From a virus: a DNA stretch of 37,718 bases. Location of the stretch: positions 1-37,718 of the IMG/VR virus record IMGVR_UViG_3300037502_003419, one strand, 5' to 3'. Each line of letters begins with the position of its first letter. Position 1 is the stretch's first letter. The position numbers and the translations under genes were made by a program. This document shows positions 16,545 to 24,656 of this stretch, piece by piece. The notes beneath the pieces were generated by a model, which ran no database searches, had not been told where the DNA came from, and worked only from the letters and a program-made list of their open reading frames with translations.

Positions 16545-16886
16545 TTATACGACCTCCTGTTCTTCTAAATAAAAAAATCTCATACCCTTATGGTAGAGAC
16601 CTGTATCTGTTTCATAAAAATCTGCTTCATCAATTCTTTTAAATCCTGCTTCAAGAAGTCTTACTTTGATATTTTTAACAAGGATGCCATAGTCCTCTTT
16701 AGACCAAACATCCACCTGAACATAATGACCTGTGAAGGCTTCCACATCCTCTTCAAATTCCTCTCCTGAAGCCAAATACTCATGGAAAGTGATATAGGTA
16801 CTTGCTTTTCCAGAGTATTTTTGAAAACCTACTGGAATGCCCATCGGGTTCAATGTATCTATCACTAACTTATTAATCAAGGTCAC
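16545..16886 (-). CDS. Tail completion / tail terminator protein
   Basis: This 113-residue protein is in the tail terminator position before the major tail gene. Features: KLVIDTLNPMGIPVGFQKYS, TYITFHEYLASGEEFEEDVE, HYVQVDVWSKEDYGILVKNI and a C-terminal DTGLYHKGMRFFYLEE. This follows the beta-strand then helix plan of lambda gpU/DUF3168-type proteins, which cap the tail and join it to the head. Start: GTG 16886 or TTG 16880, both after GGGGG. It overlaps the end of the HK97 gp10-like gene by 14 bases. Confidence 0.8.
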   Translation of the reverse strand: MTLINKLVIDTLNPMGIPVGFQKYSGKASTYITFHEYLASGEEFEEDVEAFTGHYVQVDVWSKEDYGILVKNIKVRLLEAGFKRIDEADFYETDTGLYHKGMRFFYLEEQEVV

Positions 16887-17271
16887 TAAGCCCCCTTTCT
16901 AATTCATCCCTTATAACGTCATTAATCATTTTCTGATTTTCTTTTACGGATTTCGAGGCCCAGTGCTGTGCAGGTATTTTTGAAGTGCCCCATTCAGTAA
17001 ATTTGGAGTAGAAGAACTCAGAAATATCCCCTTTATCGGGACCAATCTTTACAAAATCCACGCCATTACTACGCTCTATATCCGACACTTTTATATGATC
17101 AGCCATATGCTTTTTGTTTTCCTTAGACCTAGGCGCTTTTTTCTCCATGCTCTGTTTGACCATTTCACCCGCTTTATCTAAGGCATTTTTCTTAATTTCA
17201 TCGCCTTTAAAGCCTAACTTATTGACTTTATCAATGAGTTCCTGCATCCCTTCAAGTTCTATTTTAGCCAC
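16873..17271 (-). CDS. HK97 gp10-like tail/head-tail joining protein
   Basis: GTG 17271 (SD GGAGG, spacing nine) is preferred over the ATG at 17277, which lies too close to the SD. The protein has about 132 residues, starting with AKIELEGMQELIDKVNKLGF, then a helix KKNALDKAGEMVKQSMEKKA, a basic loop and FVKIGPDKGDISEFFYSKFT ending with EWGTSKIPAQHW. This is the HK97 gp10 family pattern, found between the head closure and tail terminator genes. It overlaps the upstream gene by eight bases. Confidence 0.9.
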   Translation of the reverse strand: MAKIELEGMQELIDKVNKLGFKGDEIKKNALDKAGEMVKQSMEKKAPRSKENKKHMADHIKVSDIERSNGVDFVKIGPDKGDISEFFYSKFTEWGTSKIPAQHWASKSVKENQKMINDVIRDELERGLSDLD

Positions 17272-17590
17272 TGTCATCCACCTCCAGTGCTTTTATTTCA
17301 ATATACTTATTCTCATACTTGATGTTGTCTATAAACGTTATGTCATAGAGTTTCCCACCAAAGTCAATCTTCATGGTTTCATCAATACCTGCTATTGCTC
17401 TAAAGATGAATTTGACTGTCTTTTCCTTTTGAATCGTTGCCGCCTCAAAGTACTCCTTGCCATGCAGATTTGTAACCTTTGCCCATAGCGTTTTATAAGT
17501 CTCATAGGTTTTTACTTCAAATCCATTCTCATTCACTTCAGTAATAAGTTTTTTTATGGTGATTCTATGTTTAAATTCTCCTATCTTCAT
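17264..17590 (-). CDS. Head closure protein (SPP1 gp16 / head-tail adaptor family)
   Basis: ATG 17590 shares a base with the stop of the upstream connector gene (TAATG). The 108-residue protein has the typical start MKIGEFKHRITIKK, a TLWAKVTNLHGKEYFEAATI strand-turn and a RAIAGIDETMKIDFGGKLYD segment. These are the marks of phage head closure (HTA) proteins, which seal the connector after packaging. Confidence 0.92.
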   Translation of the reverse strand: MKIGEFKHRITIKKLITEVNENGFEVKTYETYKTLWAKVTNLHGKEYFEAATIQKEKTVKFIFRAIAGIDETMKIDFGGKLYDITFIDNIKYENKYIEIKALEVDDSG

Positions 17591-17877
17591 TACCACTCCG
17601 CCTTTCTGTATGAAAAGAGAAGGGCCCTTAAAACCAAGTTGAGTTCTGCCATATCGAGCTCATTTCTATCTTCATAAAATTTGGAAACAGTAAAGAAAAC
17701 AGCGTGTTTAATTGCCTCTGGAATACTGCCCTCAAATTCACTTAAAGGAAAGCGGAGGATGCCTTCTACAAGTTCCTCCGCCGCCAATATAAAGCTTTCA
17801 ATGAGCGCATCTTCATTAGAATGCTCGACTCTAATCCATAGCTTAGTTTCTTCAAGTGTGACAATCAATGCGCCCAC
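17590..17877 (-). CDS. Head-tail connector protein (gp6-like)
   Basis: This 95-residue helical protein contains VTLEETKLWIRVEHSNEDAL, ESFILAAEELVEGILRFPLS and PEAIKHAVFFTVSKFYEDR, the DLKxxLRI-type pattern of HK97 gp6/DNA-packaging connectors. It follows the head fibre gene and precedes head closure. The start could be GTG 17877 or TTG 17868; the TTG has better spacing from AAAGGAAG. Confidence 0.9.
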   Translation of the reverse strand: MGALIVTLEETKLWIRVEHSNEDALIESFILAAEELVEGILRFPLSEFEGSIPEAIKHAVFFTVSKFYEDRNELDMAELNLVLRALLFSYRKAEW

Positions 17878-17882
17878 TTCCT

Positions 17883-18107
17883 TTATTCACTGGCCATCAG
17901 ACCAGCAGCTTTAAGTTTTGTTATCAGTGCATTTAAATCTGATACTGCACCTGCCACAGTAGAGGCTGTACTTGTCTCTTGAAAAGCGGCAGGTTTTAAT
18001 TCCTCACCATTAAAAAGGAGCTTGCCGCCTTCTGCGATTACAAGCTCACCTTCAATGATTGTTCTTTCTCCACCTTGCTCTCTATGGTTTTTAGTATTGT
18101 AACTCAT
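17883..18107 (-). CDS. Head fibre-like protein
   Basis: A small protein (74 residues from ATG 18107) with MSYNTKNHREQGGERTIIEG, ELVIAEGGKLLFNGEELKPA and a C-terminal STVAGAVSDLNALITKLKAA heptad-like helix. This pattern is shared by the short phage head fibre proteins encoded right after the capsid in Bacillota siphoviruses; they decorate the capsid. ATG codons at 18113 and 18107 both follow GGCGGTG. Confidence 0.8.
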   Translation of the reverse strand: MSYNTKNHREQGGERTIIEGELVIAEGGKLLFNGEELKPAAFQETSTASTVAGAVSDLNALITKLKAAGLMASE

Positions 18108-18119
18108 ATTCATCACCGC

Positions 18120-19310
18120 CTATTTTTGTTTTAAAACTTTGATAGCTTCAGGAAGGATAAGCTTGCCATCTACACGCTGAGTCGCTCTAAAACCAACTTG
18201 ACCTGTAGCTGCAAAGAGCTCATTAAGTCTTTGGAATGAGCGACCTTGTCTGTCTGCTACCCAGTAATACCCAAAATCACCAAAAGCTACAGTCTTTGCA
18301 CCAGCTTCAACATTTGGAACAAAGCTAGATGTCTTTACAGGTCTGTTGAGAATTGTATCTGGCTGTCCTGCTTGTACAGAAGGTTGCCATAGATACTGAC
18401 CATTACCATCTTTAAGTTTTCTAATCATCTTCACCGTAGCATCGTTTGTCACGAAAGTAGCATTCTTGCGATAGGGAGATTTAAGAGAGTAGAAAAGATC
18501 CATTAGCTCATCAAAGGTAATGGCAGTAGCACTTGCTGCTGTAACACCAAGTTCTGCGCCGCCAGTGGCATTGAAGATACCAGTTGGTTTGCCTGTACCA
18601 TTCCCGATAAAGAAAGCTTCTTCTTCCTTAGCACCGATTCTTCTAGCAAATTCTCTAGCAATATAGCTTTCTAGATTAAAGACGCTATCGTTTAGAAGCT
18701 CCTCTGATACCTTAATCATGGTAGCTACTTTGTAAGCACCGATAGAAACTTGACCGAATGAATCATCAGATTCAGGGATAAGACCTTCTTCATCAACCCA
18801 AGAAGCAGTACCTTTTGATGCTACAACAGGAATTTTTCTATCTCCTGAGGAAGTGGTGATGACTTTTGCTAGACCTCTAAATATGTTTTCTTCAAGAAGG
18901 GCTTCCACAAGGGTTCTTTCAAATTCATCTGGAACCAAGTATCCACCTTCTGAATCTGTGCCAATCTTTAAGGCATTTTGCACATCATAGCTGTGTTTGT
19001 TTCGCATCGCATTCCAGAAAGCATGCCTATATTCATCACTGGCTCTGCCAGTCTTTGTTTTATCGGCTCCCTCTGGTCTAGTTGTTAGGGGAGAATTTAC
19101 TGCTTTGGACAGTTCTAAATCAATAGCAGCTTGTCTTTCTAATCTCTCTATTTCTTTGCCAAGATTGACGACTTCCTCTTCCATTTTTTCATATACGCTT
19201 ACATCCTCTGTAGAGATTAAGCCATCTTTACCTCTTTTTGAATCAAGAAAGGCTTTTGCATCCTCCCAAGCTTTTGCTCTTTTTTCTCTAAGTTCCAAAA
19301 TTCTATTCAT
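18120..19310 (-). CDS. Major capsid protein (HK97 fold) with N-terminal scaffold domain
   Basis: This 396-residue protein begins with a coiled-coil delta domain (LELREKRAKAWEDAKAFLDS; EEEVVNLGKEIERLERQAA) that acts as scaffold and is usually removed. The mature shell part follows with NALKIGTDSEGGYLVPDEFE, ASWVDEEGLIPESDDSFGQV, VATMIKVSEELLNDS and AFFIGNGTGKPTGIFNATGG, all typical of HK97-like capsids, ending PEAIKVLKQK. ATG 19310 has AAGGAGG upstream. The protease that would process it is encoded immediately before. Confidence 0.97.
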   Translation of the reverse strand: MNRILELREKRAKAWEDAKAFLDSKRGKDGLISTEDVSVYEKMEEEVVNLGKEIERLERQAAIDLELSKAVNSPLTTRPEGADKTKTGRASDEYRHAFWNAMRNKHSYDVQNALKIGTDSEGGYLVPDEFERTLVEALLEENIFRGLAKVITTSSGDRKIPVVASKGTASWVDEEGLIPESDDSFGQVSIGAYKVATMIKVSEELLNDSVFNLESYIAREFARRIGAKEEEAFFIGNGTGKPTGIFNATGGAELGVTAASATAITFDELMDLFYSLKSPYRKNATFVTNDATVKMIRKLKDGNGQYLWQPSVQAGQPDTILNRPVKTSSFVPNVEAGAKTVAFGDFGYYWVADRQGRSFQRLNELFAATGQVGFRATQRVDGKLILPEAIKVLKQK

Positions 19311-19324
19311 TAATTTCTGCCTCC

Positions 19325-20014
19325 TTATTTTTTTAAGAGATCGAGTCTCTTTTCAAATTGCCTAACATCAACGACTTCTTGTTTTTCCTTTTTTGGAAGT
19401 TTATTTAAAAGCGAGTTGATCACTGCCATGTTGCTAAAACTGATCCCTTCGCTATTTTGTAAATCAGACTGCATGGGACTGAACAAAATCCCATCAGCAA
19501 AGCCAAGCTCCACAGCCTTCTTGGCATTGAACCAGGTTTCTGCATCCATTAGGTGGGACAGCTTTGTTCTTGATAAGCCTGTCTTAATCTCATAGGCATT
19601 GATTATGCTTTCTTTGACCTCACTTAACATCCCAATAGCTCTCTCCATTTCCTCCGCATCGCCAAAGGCTATGGTCATAGGATTGTGAATCATCATAAGA
19701 CCGGTGGGAGAAATGAAAACTTCCTCTCCGGCCATTGCAATAACAGAAGCGGCACTGGCAGCAATGCCGTCAATTTTCACAGTGACTTTTCCTTTGTAGT
19801 CCATAAGCATGTTGTAGATCTGACTGGCTGCAAACACGTCACCGCCCGGAGAATTAATCCAGATTACGATATCTCCTTCCTCTTTTAAGAGTTCTGATTT
19901 AAATTCTTTAGGAGTCACTTCATCACCAAACCAAGTTTCTTCTGCAATCGCTCCATCTAAATAAAGGGTCCTGCCCTCGTCAGAGCTGACCCAGTTCCAA
20001 AATTTTCTCTTCAA
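19325..20014 (-). CDS. Head maturation protease (ClpP-like, S14)
   Basis: The likely start is TTG 20014, with GGAGG overlapping the end of the portal gene; this gives 229 residues beginning MKRKFWNWVSSDEGRTLYLD. The ClpP fold shows INSPGGDVFAASQIYNML, nucleophile S87 in GIAASAAS, H110 in MMIHNP and the later DAETWFNAKKAVELGFAD. It removes the scaffold domain of the capsid protein during prohead maturation. An upstream ATG reading frame extends to 20065 but overlaps the portal coding end and lacks an SD. Confidence 0.93.
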   Translation of the reverse strand: MKRKFWNWVSSDEGRTLYLDGAIAEETWFGDEVTPKEFKSELLKEEGDIVIWINSPGGDVFAASQIYNMLMDYKGKVTVKIDGIAASAASVIAMAGEEVFISPTGLMMIHNPMTIAFGDAEEMERAIGMLSEVKESIINAYEIKTGLSRTKLSHLMDAETWFNAKKAVELGFADGILFSPMQSDLQNSEGISFSNMAVINSLLNKLPKKEKQEVVDVRQFEKRLDLLKK

Positions 20015-20018
20015 TTTT

Positions 20019-21248
20019 TTATTCCTCCTCTCCCTCTGTTTTCTTTGCAAATGCACCGGCATCATGGAGTTTGGTCATGTTGCCATTGATCAGATACAGA
20101 TCGCCTCCAAGGTCAGCAGGAATACGGTTTAAGTCTTCAAGCTCTCTAATATCATTGGCTGAAAGCCAGCCATTTTGGCGACCTACCGCATAACCGTTCA
20201 TCCTCGACTGATAATCCCCTCTCAGCAGTCCATCCACATTAAACTTAATAAAATACTCTTTCTTTTCTGCGTCTGTCAGCAGCGCCTTTTGCAAAGCCAT
20301 CTCCCAACGAACCACCCAAGGGTCAAGGGTATATTTTACAAACTCCAGCGATTGTTGCTCTATATTAGAAAAGCTCGACTTCTCAAGATCTCCTATCATG
20401 TGTGGAGGTATCCTAAAAATTCGAGCGATCTCATTAAGTTGAAATTTTCTTGTAGCAATAAATTGTGCCTGTTCTGGAGGAATTCCTATGGGTGTAAACT
20501 TCATGCCTTCTTCCAACACCGCGACTCGATGGGCATTCCCACTTCCCTGATAGACAGCGTTCCAACTCTCTCTGATTCTTGCCGGATCTTTGACAATACC
20601 AGGATGCTCTAATACACCACCAGGATTCGCACCATTGGAAAAGAACTTGGCACCATATTCCTCTGTAGCTATAGCCATGCCTATTGCATTTTTTGCCATA
20701 GCAATAGGGGATTGACCTATAAGACCGTCAAAGCCAAGACCTGGAATGTGCAAGACATCCATTTTACTCAATGTAACTGTGCCGGTATCCTTGCGGTATT
20801 GATAAAAAATCTCTCCCGTTGGAGTCCGATCCACTTCCATTCGATCCGGAAGAAGCGGATACAGAGCCATCACTTTTCCTCGACCGTCTCTAATTATTTG
20901 AGCAAACGCATTGCCCCACAAAACAAGGTGCAGGGTCAACAATTCTCTAAACACAAAGGAAGTCATCTCCGGGTTTGGCTCATCATGGAGCAGTCTATAT
21001 ATTGGAGAGTCTTTTGCTTTTTCTTTTCCGCTTTCTGTATGCCTGTAGACATGCAGCGGCAGACTGGCTAATGTTTCAGCTAATATCCTAACACAGGCAT
21101 AGACAGTTGTTGTCTGCATAGCTGTTCTTTCGTTGACAGTCTTTCCGCTTGTCGTTCCTCCAAAGAAAAAACTGTAGGTTGTGTTGGAAAAGCTATTCTT
21201 TGGGCCAGCTCTTGAATTAAAGAACCTAGATAAAAAAGGAATTTTCAA
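20019..21248 (-). CDS. Portal protein (HK97 family)
   Basis: TTG 21248 has AGGAGGTGG seven bases upstream. The 409-residue protein shows the HK97 portal pattern: VYACVRILAETLASLPLHVY, FRELLTLHLVLWGNAFAQII, MDVLHIPGLGFDGLIGQSPI, FFSNGANPGGVLEHP, IARIFRIPPHMIGDLEKSSF and NIEQQSLEFVKYTLDPWV. It forms the dodecameric DNA channel at the capsid vertex. It lies immediately after the terminator of the two-gene RHH cassette, which separates it from the terminase gene. Confidence 0.97.
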   Translation of the reverse strand: MKIPFLSRFFNSRAGPKNSFSNTTYSFFFGGTTSGKTVNERTAMQTTTVYACVRILAETLASLPLHVYRHTESGKEKAKDSPIYRLLHDEPNPEMTSFVFRELLTLHLVLWGNAFAQIIRDGRGKVMALYPLLPDRMEVDRTPTGEIFYQYRKDTGTVTLSKMDVLHIPGLGFDGLIGQSPIAMAKNAIGMAIATEEYGAKFFSNGANPGGVLEHPGIVKDPARIRESWNAVYQGSGNAHRVAVLEEGMKFTPIGIPPEQAQFIATRKFQLNEIARIFRIPPHMIGDLEKSSFSNIEQQSLEFVKYTLDPWVVRWEMALQKALLTDAEKKEYFIKFNVDGLLRGDYQSRMNGYAVGRQNGWLSANDIRELEDLNRIPADLGGDLYLINGNMTKLHDAGAFAKKTEGEEE

Positions 21249-21276
21249 ATGTTACCACCTCCTAAAAATGGGCATG

Positions 21277-21307
21277 AAAAAAGCACCTTCGATTTGAAGA
21301 TGCTTTT
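21277..21307 (-). terminator. Rho-independent terminator closing the RHH cassette
   Basis: On the minus strand AAGCATCTTC pairs with GAAGGTGCTT around a 5-base loop (21281-21305, one T-G pair), followed by TTTT. It lies between the unknown 147-aa gene and the portal gene and makes the cassette a separate transcription unit. Late transcription must pass it to reach the portal. Confidence 0.85.
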
Positions 21308-21322
21308 AATATTTCGCGTAGA

Positions 21323-21766
21323 TTATTCTTCAACCAATATACTTTTTAGTTCTTCATAATTTCTCTTTGGTGTTTCTTTTTGACTAAACTTTAATTCTTC
21401 GAAGATCTTATGTTTCATGCTAGATTTGGCTGCCAAAGATAAAGCAAGCATATTTTGGAAATCTTGAAAAGACCCACATGCAATAATTCTTCCGACAATT
21501 TTACTTAACCAATTATACGTTACCCACTTGCAATCTAAAATTTTAGCAACAGAACCTGCTAAATTTAAATGTAACATCGACCCTTTAGGCATAGAAATCT
21601 TTACTAAAGCCAAAGCAGCAGCATCTTCTAATATTTCATCTCCATCCTTTAATTTAAAAGGTCCAGTACAAGTAGTCCCTCTGTCTCCAAAGTCTGACCA
21701 AGCAATGATTTCTGGATAAGTTGAAAGTAAAACTATGGATTTTCCAATTTCAGTAATATCTCTCAT
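21323..21766 (-). CDS. Unknown 147-aa protein, second gene of the terL-portal cassette
   Basis: I do not recognise this protein. It begins MRDITEIGKSIVLLSTYPEI, contains WSDFGDRGTTCTGPFKLKDG, ALALVKISMPKGSMLHLNLA and SVAKILDCKWVTYNWLSKIV, and ends with a charged helical tail. No signal peptide, membrane segment or known catalytic motif stands out. The ATG has GGAGG with good spacing. It is 36 bases downstream of the RHH-protein gene, under the same promoter and before a terminator. The pairing of a DNA-binding first gene with an unknown partner suggests a moron, such as a toxin-antitoxin-like or exclusion function. That function is inference only. Confidence 0.85.
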   Translation of the reverse strand: MRDITEIGKSIVLLSTYPEIIAWSDFGDRGTTCTGPFKLKDGDEILEDAAALALVKISMPKGSMLHLNLAGSVAKILDCKWVTYNWLSKIVGRIIACGSFQDFQNMLALSLAAKSSMKHKIFEELKFSQKETPKRNYEELKSILVEE

Positions 21767-21802
21767 TTATTACTCCTCCCTCTCGTTAGATGCTTAGTGT
21801 AA

Positions 21803-22222
21803 TTAGGTTATTTTATATACAATAGCATTGTTTTTACTGAGTTTTGGTTTTTTATTGTCATGATAAGCTCTTCTAACGTTACTAAAGTCTCCATGGCCTA
21901 TTTGGTTTTTAAAGTTTCTACCAATTTGTGCTCGAACAGCACTAGGCTTACCATTACATGACATTTCAATATTCTTAAAGGTTTTTGAAACAGTCAAAAT
22001 ATCAAATTCTTTTGGTACTCCAGGAGTATTAATATAGACCTTAATTTCCTCCAACACCTTATTTGTCAATACTGATATCGGTAACTGTTTATTGCTTCCA
22101 ATACCATATAATGAACTAAGCTTTTCATTCACAAGAGCAGAAACACTAATTCCAAGTGTTTGTGCTTCTTCCTCTAATTTTTGTTCTAACTCAGAACTTG
22201 GATAAAACTGAATTCTTTTCAT
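21803..22222 (-). CDS. Ribbon-helix-helix protein with DUF1413-like C-terminal region
   Basis: This 139-residue protein has an N-terminal RHH/Arc-CopG-type segment (MKRIQFYPSSELEQKLEEEA, then LGISVSALVNEKLSSLYG) in which strand, helix, turn and helix can be followed. The C-terminal half (FDILTVSKTFKNIEMSC, RAQIGRNFKNQIGHGDFSNV, NNAIVYKIT) resembles DUF1413 regions in its LGR-Fk-type centre. A consensus promoter with a large inverted repeat lies directly upstream, so it probably represses its own cassette. ATG 22222 has AAAGGAG upstream. The RHH call rests on pattern; the DUF1413 link is less certain. Confidence 0.8.
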   Translation of the reverse strand: MKRIQFYPSSELEQKLEEEAQTLGISVSALVNEKLSSLYGIGSNKQLPISVLTNKVLEEIKVYINTPGVPKEFDILTVSKTFKNIEMSCNGKPSAVRAQIGRNFKNQIGHGDFSNVRRAYHDNKKPKLSKNNAIVYKIT

Positions 22223-22248
22223 AATGGTGGCTCCTTTATATAATAATT

Positions 22249-22305
22249 AGTGACTAACTCTATCACTATGGATTATAACACCGTTTAGCGATAGAGTCAA
22301 TCACT
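22249..22305 (-). promoter_or_regulatory. Consensus promoter with a 16-bp inverted-repeat operator for the RHH cassette
   Basis: On the minus strand TTGACT (22300-22295), a 17-base spacer and TATAAT (22277-22272) form a near-perfect sigma-A promoter. Flanking it, AGTGATTGACTCTATC (22305-22290) and GATAGAGTTAGTCACT (22264-22249) are inverted copies matching at 14 of 16 positions. One arm covers the -35 and the other lies at the expected start of transcription, ideal for repression by the RHH protein encoded downstream. Confidence 0.88.
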
Positions 22306-22317
22306 ATTCGGCGAATA

Positions 22318-23943
22318 TTATATAAGGAGAATGCCCCTATCATCATAAACCGAAGTACTCGTATCATTGCCACAGCGAATTGCTCTATCTAGAGCCATAA
22401 TAGCGGCTACAGCACCATCTATCTTTTCTGTTGACTTCTCTTTATCTGGTTTAATGTTACCCGCCGGATCAGTACGAATAAAAATATTATCCATCATCCA
22501 TCTAAGAACGGGATGCCCACCATGTGCGACCTTTTCCTCCAAGGTTAGTTTCATAAGTTCCTTGGTTGGCGGACTCATGTCTTTGAATCCCTGCCCAAAC
22601 GGGACAACGGTAAATCCCATACCCTCAAGGTTTTGTACCATCTGAACTGCACCCCAGCGGTCAAAGGCAATCTCTCGAATATTATATTTCTCACCAAGAC
22701 TTTCAATAAACTTCTCAATGAAGCCATAATGCACAACATTACCTTCAGTAGTCTTAATAAACCCTTGTTTTTCCCATACATCATAAGGAACATGGTCACG
22801 ATTTACTCTAAGATTAAGGGTTTCTTCCGGCAACCAAAAATAGGGTAGAACAACATATTTATCATCTTCATCTTCTGGTGGAAACACCAGTACAAAGGCT
22901 GTTATATCTATGGAACTTGAAAGGTCTAGGCCTCCATAGCAAACTCTTCCAAGCAAGTCTTCCTCATCTACTGCAAAAGCACATTTATCCCACCTATCCA
23001 TCGGCATCCATCGAATTGCTTGTTTGACCCATTGATTAAGTCTTAGCTGCCTAAATGTATTCTCTTCTGCAGGATTTTGCTTTGCAGATTCACAAGCGGC
23101 TTTTACCTTGTCGATTCCCACAGTAATTCCTAGACTTGGATTTGCTTTTTTCCATGTTTTTGGATCAGTCCAATCATCTGATTCTTCCGCTCCATAAATT
23201 ACAGGATAAAATGTAGGGTCGACCTTTCGCCCTTCCAGGAGGTCTTTCGCTTTTTGATGTGTCTCATAGCAGATAGATTTGGTGTCTGACCCTGCAGTGG
23301 TAATAAGAAAATACAGCGGTTGGGTTCTTGCATCACCAGAACCCTTAGTCATAACATCAAAGAGTTTTCTATTAGGCTGCGTATGCAACTCATCAAAAAC
23401 AACACCATGTATATTAAAGCCATGCTTTGAATAGGCTTCCGCTGAAAGCACTTGATAAAAACTGTTTGTCGGCTGAAAAATAATACGCTTTGTTGCCGAC
23501 AAGATTTTAACTCTCTTACTAAGTGCCGGACTCATGCGCACCATATCGGCTGCAACTTCAAATACTATCGATGCTTGCTGACGATCTGCTGCACAACCAT
23601 AAACCTCAGCTCTTTCTTCGCCATCACCGCAACAAAGAAGTAGGGCAACAGCAGCCGCCAGTTCTGATTTCCCCATCTTCTTCGGTATCTCAATATAAGC
23701 CGTATTAAACTGTCTATATCCATTTGGTTTAAGTGTTCCAAAAATATCTCTGATTATTTGCTCTTGCCAATCTATAAGTTCAAATGGCTTTCCTGACCAT
23801 TTACCTTTGGTATGGCTCAAACACTCAATAAAGTTGACCGCATAGTCTGCAGAATCTTTATCGTAATAAGAGCCCTTTGCCATAAAAGCTGTTGGCTTAT
23901 ATTTCTTCAACTTTCTAATATGCGGCCACCTCCTTACAGGCAT
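22318..23943 (-). CDS. Terminase large subunit (Terminase_1 family)
   Basis: This 541-residue DNA-packaging motor has an ATPase with a Walker-A-like IPKKMGKSE (86-94) and Walker B VVFDE (181-185), and a C-terminal RNaseH-like nuclease starting at about 320 (CYGGLDLSSSIDITAFVL), with later acidic residues (FDRWGAVQ, STEKIDGAVA). It cuts and pumps genome DNA through the portal. The ATG at 23943 has only a weak SD. An excellent AAGGAGGTGG lies inside the first codons, best spaced for an ATT codon at residue 9, so the true start is uncertain. The cassette promoter begins right after the stop. Confidence 0.97.
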   Translation of the reverse strand: MPVRRWPHIRKLKKYKPTAFMAKGSYYDKDSADYAVNFIECLSHTKGKWSGKPFELIDWQEQIIRDIFGTLKPNGYRQFNTAYIEIPKKMGKSELAAAVALLLCCGDGEERAEVYGCAADRQQASIVFEVAADMVRMSPALSKRVKILSATKRIIFQPTNSFYQVLSAEAYSKHGFNIHGVVFDELHTQPNRKLFDVMTKGSGDARTQPLYFLITTAGSDTKSICYETHQKAKDLLEGRKVDPTFYPVIYGAEESDDWTDPKTWKKANPSLGITVGIDKVKAACESAKQNPAEENTFRQLRLNQWVKQAIRWMPMDRWDKCAFAVDEEDLLGRVCYGGLDLSSSIDITAFVLVFPPEDEDDKYVVLPYFWLPEETLNLRVNRDHVPYDVWEKQGFIKTTEGNVVHYGFIEKFIESLGEKYNIREIAFDRWGAVQMVQNLEGMGFTVVPFGQGFKDMSPPTKELMKLTLEEKVAHGGHPVLRWMMDNIFIRTDPAGNIKPDKEKSTEKIDGAVAAIMALDRAIRCGNDTSTSVYDDRGILLI

Positions 23944-24027
23944 AAAAATAGACCTGCATCAAGCAAGCCTTATCACTTTGTCTGTACGAGAAACAGAGCC
24001 AATTTTGGCACTGTCCTCTGTTACTAT

Positions 24028-24252
24028 TTAGTTGTGTTCTAGCAATAGGATTGCGAGGGCAATTTCTGCATCCTTATCAGCTGGTTCAATATCCCACCCT
24101 CGGTCATAGTTTGCAATTATCTCTCCTTTACGCTTAAGCATCAGCTTAGAAATGCGTCCTCCGTCAATGCCAAATTTCGAGCCGTTCTCATAGCACTTCA
24201 CCCAGTAATGGATGATGCTGTTATGAACTTTGATACTACCTTCTCTCCACAT
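24028..24252 (-). CDS. Small phage protein, unknown function (74 aa)
   Basis: ATG 24252 with AAGGAGG upstream encodes MWREGSIKVHNSIIHYWVKC, then GGRISKLMLKRKGEIIANYD and a C-terminal helix rich in Ala/Leu. Similar short proteins stand directly before terL in related phages; I know of no function. It begins four bases after the DUF5049-like gene and is probably co-transcribed with it. Confidence 0.75.
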   Translation of the reverse strand: MWREGSIKVHNSIIHYWVKCYENGSKFGIDGGRISKLMLKRKGEIIANYDRGWDIEPADKDAEIALAILLLEHN

Positions 24253-24256
24253 GGTT

Positions 24257-24436
24257 TTATTCCTCCTTGCCGGTCAGAATGAAACGGCAGTAGGCACCAA
24301 TGTTATCTGCAAGGTAAACAAGCAGCTCGTCATATCCTTCCCTCAGAGCGATTTCCTGTACTTTTTGTACATCAAACATATTGGTTTCACCTGTGTCACG
24401 AATAGCAAGAATCTGTTGTTTTATTTTATCTGTCAT
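24257..24436 (-). CDS. DUF5049-like small protein (59 aa)
   Basis: ATG 24436 (SD GGAGG, seven bases) gives a 59-residue helical protein: MTDKIKQQILAIRDTGETNM, then FDVQKVQEIALREGYDELLV and YLADNIGAYCRFILTGKEE. The IRDTGxxNMFD pattern is the hallmark of DUF5049 proteins in phages. It overlaps the end of the DUF4314 gene by 11 bases, a pairing seen often in Bacillota phages. No biochemical role is known to me. Confidence 0.85.
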   Translation of the reverse strand: MTDKIKQQILAIRDTGETNMFDVQKVQEIALREGYDELLVYLADNIGAYCRFILTGKEE

Positions 24437-24656
24437 CGTGAATCCTCCTGCAAAGGTCTTCACCAAAAGCTACTGAGAGGCTGGAGCCTGAATCCCAACG
24501 CACCATAATAGAACCAATATCGTCAACTCCTACAACTGTTCCTTTTGTGCCAATCTTTGGAGCTTGTATATCATCCATCCTTAAAAGTTCTACTCGACAT
24601 CCAGCAGGATATTGTTCACGAAGGTTTAGCAGTTGTTCTTTACTGATTATCCTCAT
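24426..24656 (-). CDS. DUF4314 protein (76 aa)
   Basis: A short SH3-like beta protein: LLNLREQYPAGCRVELLRMD, then PKIGTKGTVVGVDDIGSIMV and RWDSGSSLSVAFGEDLCRRI. The pattern G-x-V-x-V-D-D-x-G followed by W-D-x-G-S-S-L is typical of DUF4314 proteins in phages and integrative elements. GGAGGAG precedes the ATG. The start overlaps the end of the 231-aa gene upstream. Confidence 0.88.
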   Translation of the reverse strand: MRIISKEQLLNLREQYPAGCRVELLRMDDIQAPKIGTKGTVVGVDDIGSIMVRWDSGSSLSVAFGEDLCRRIHDDR

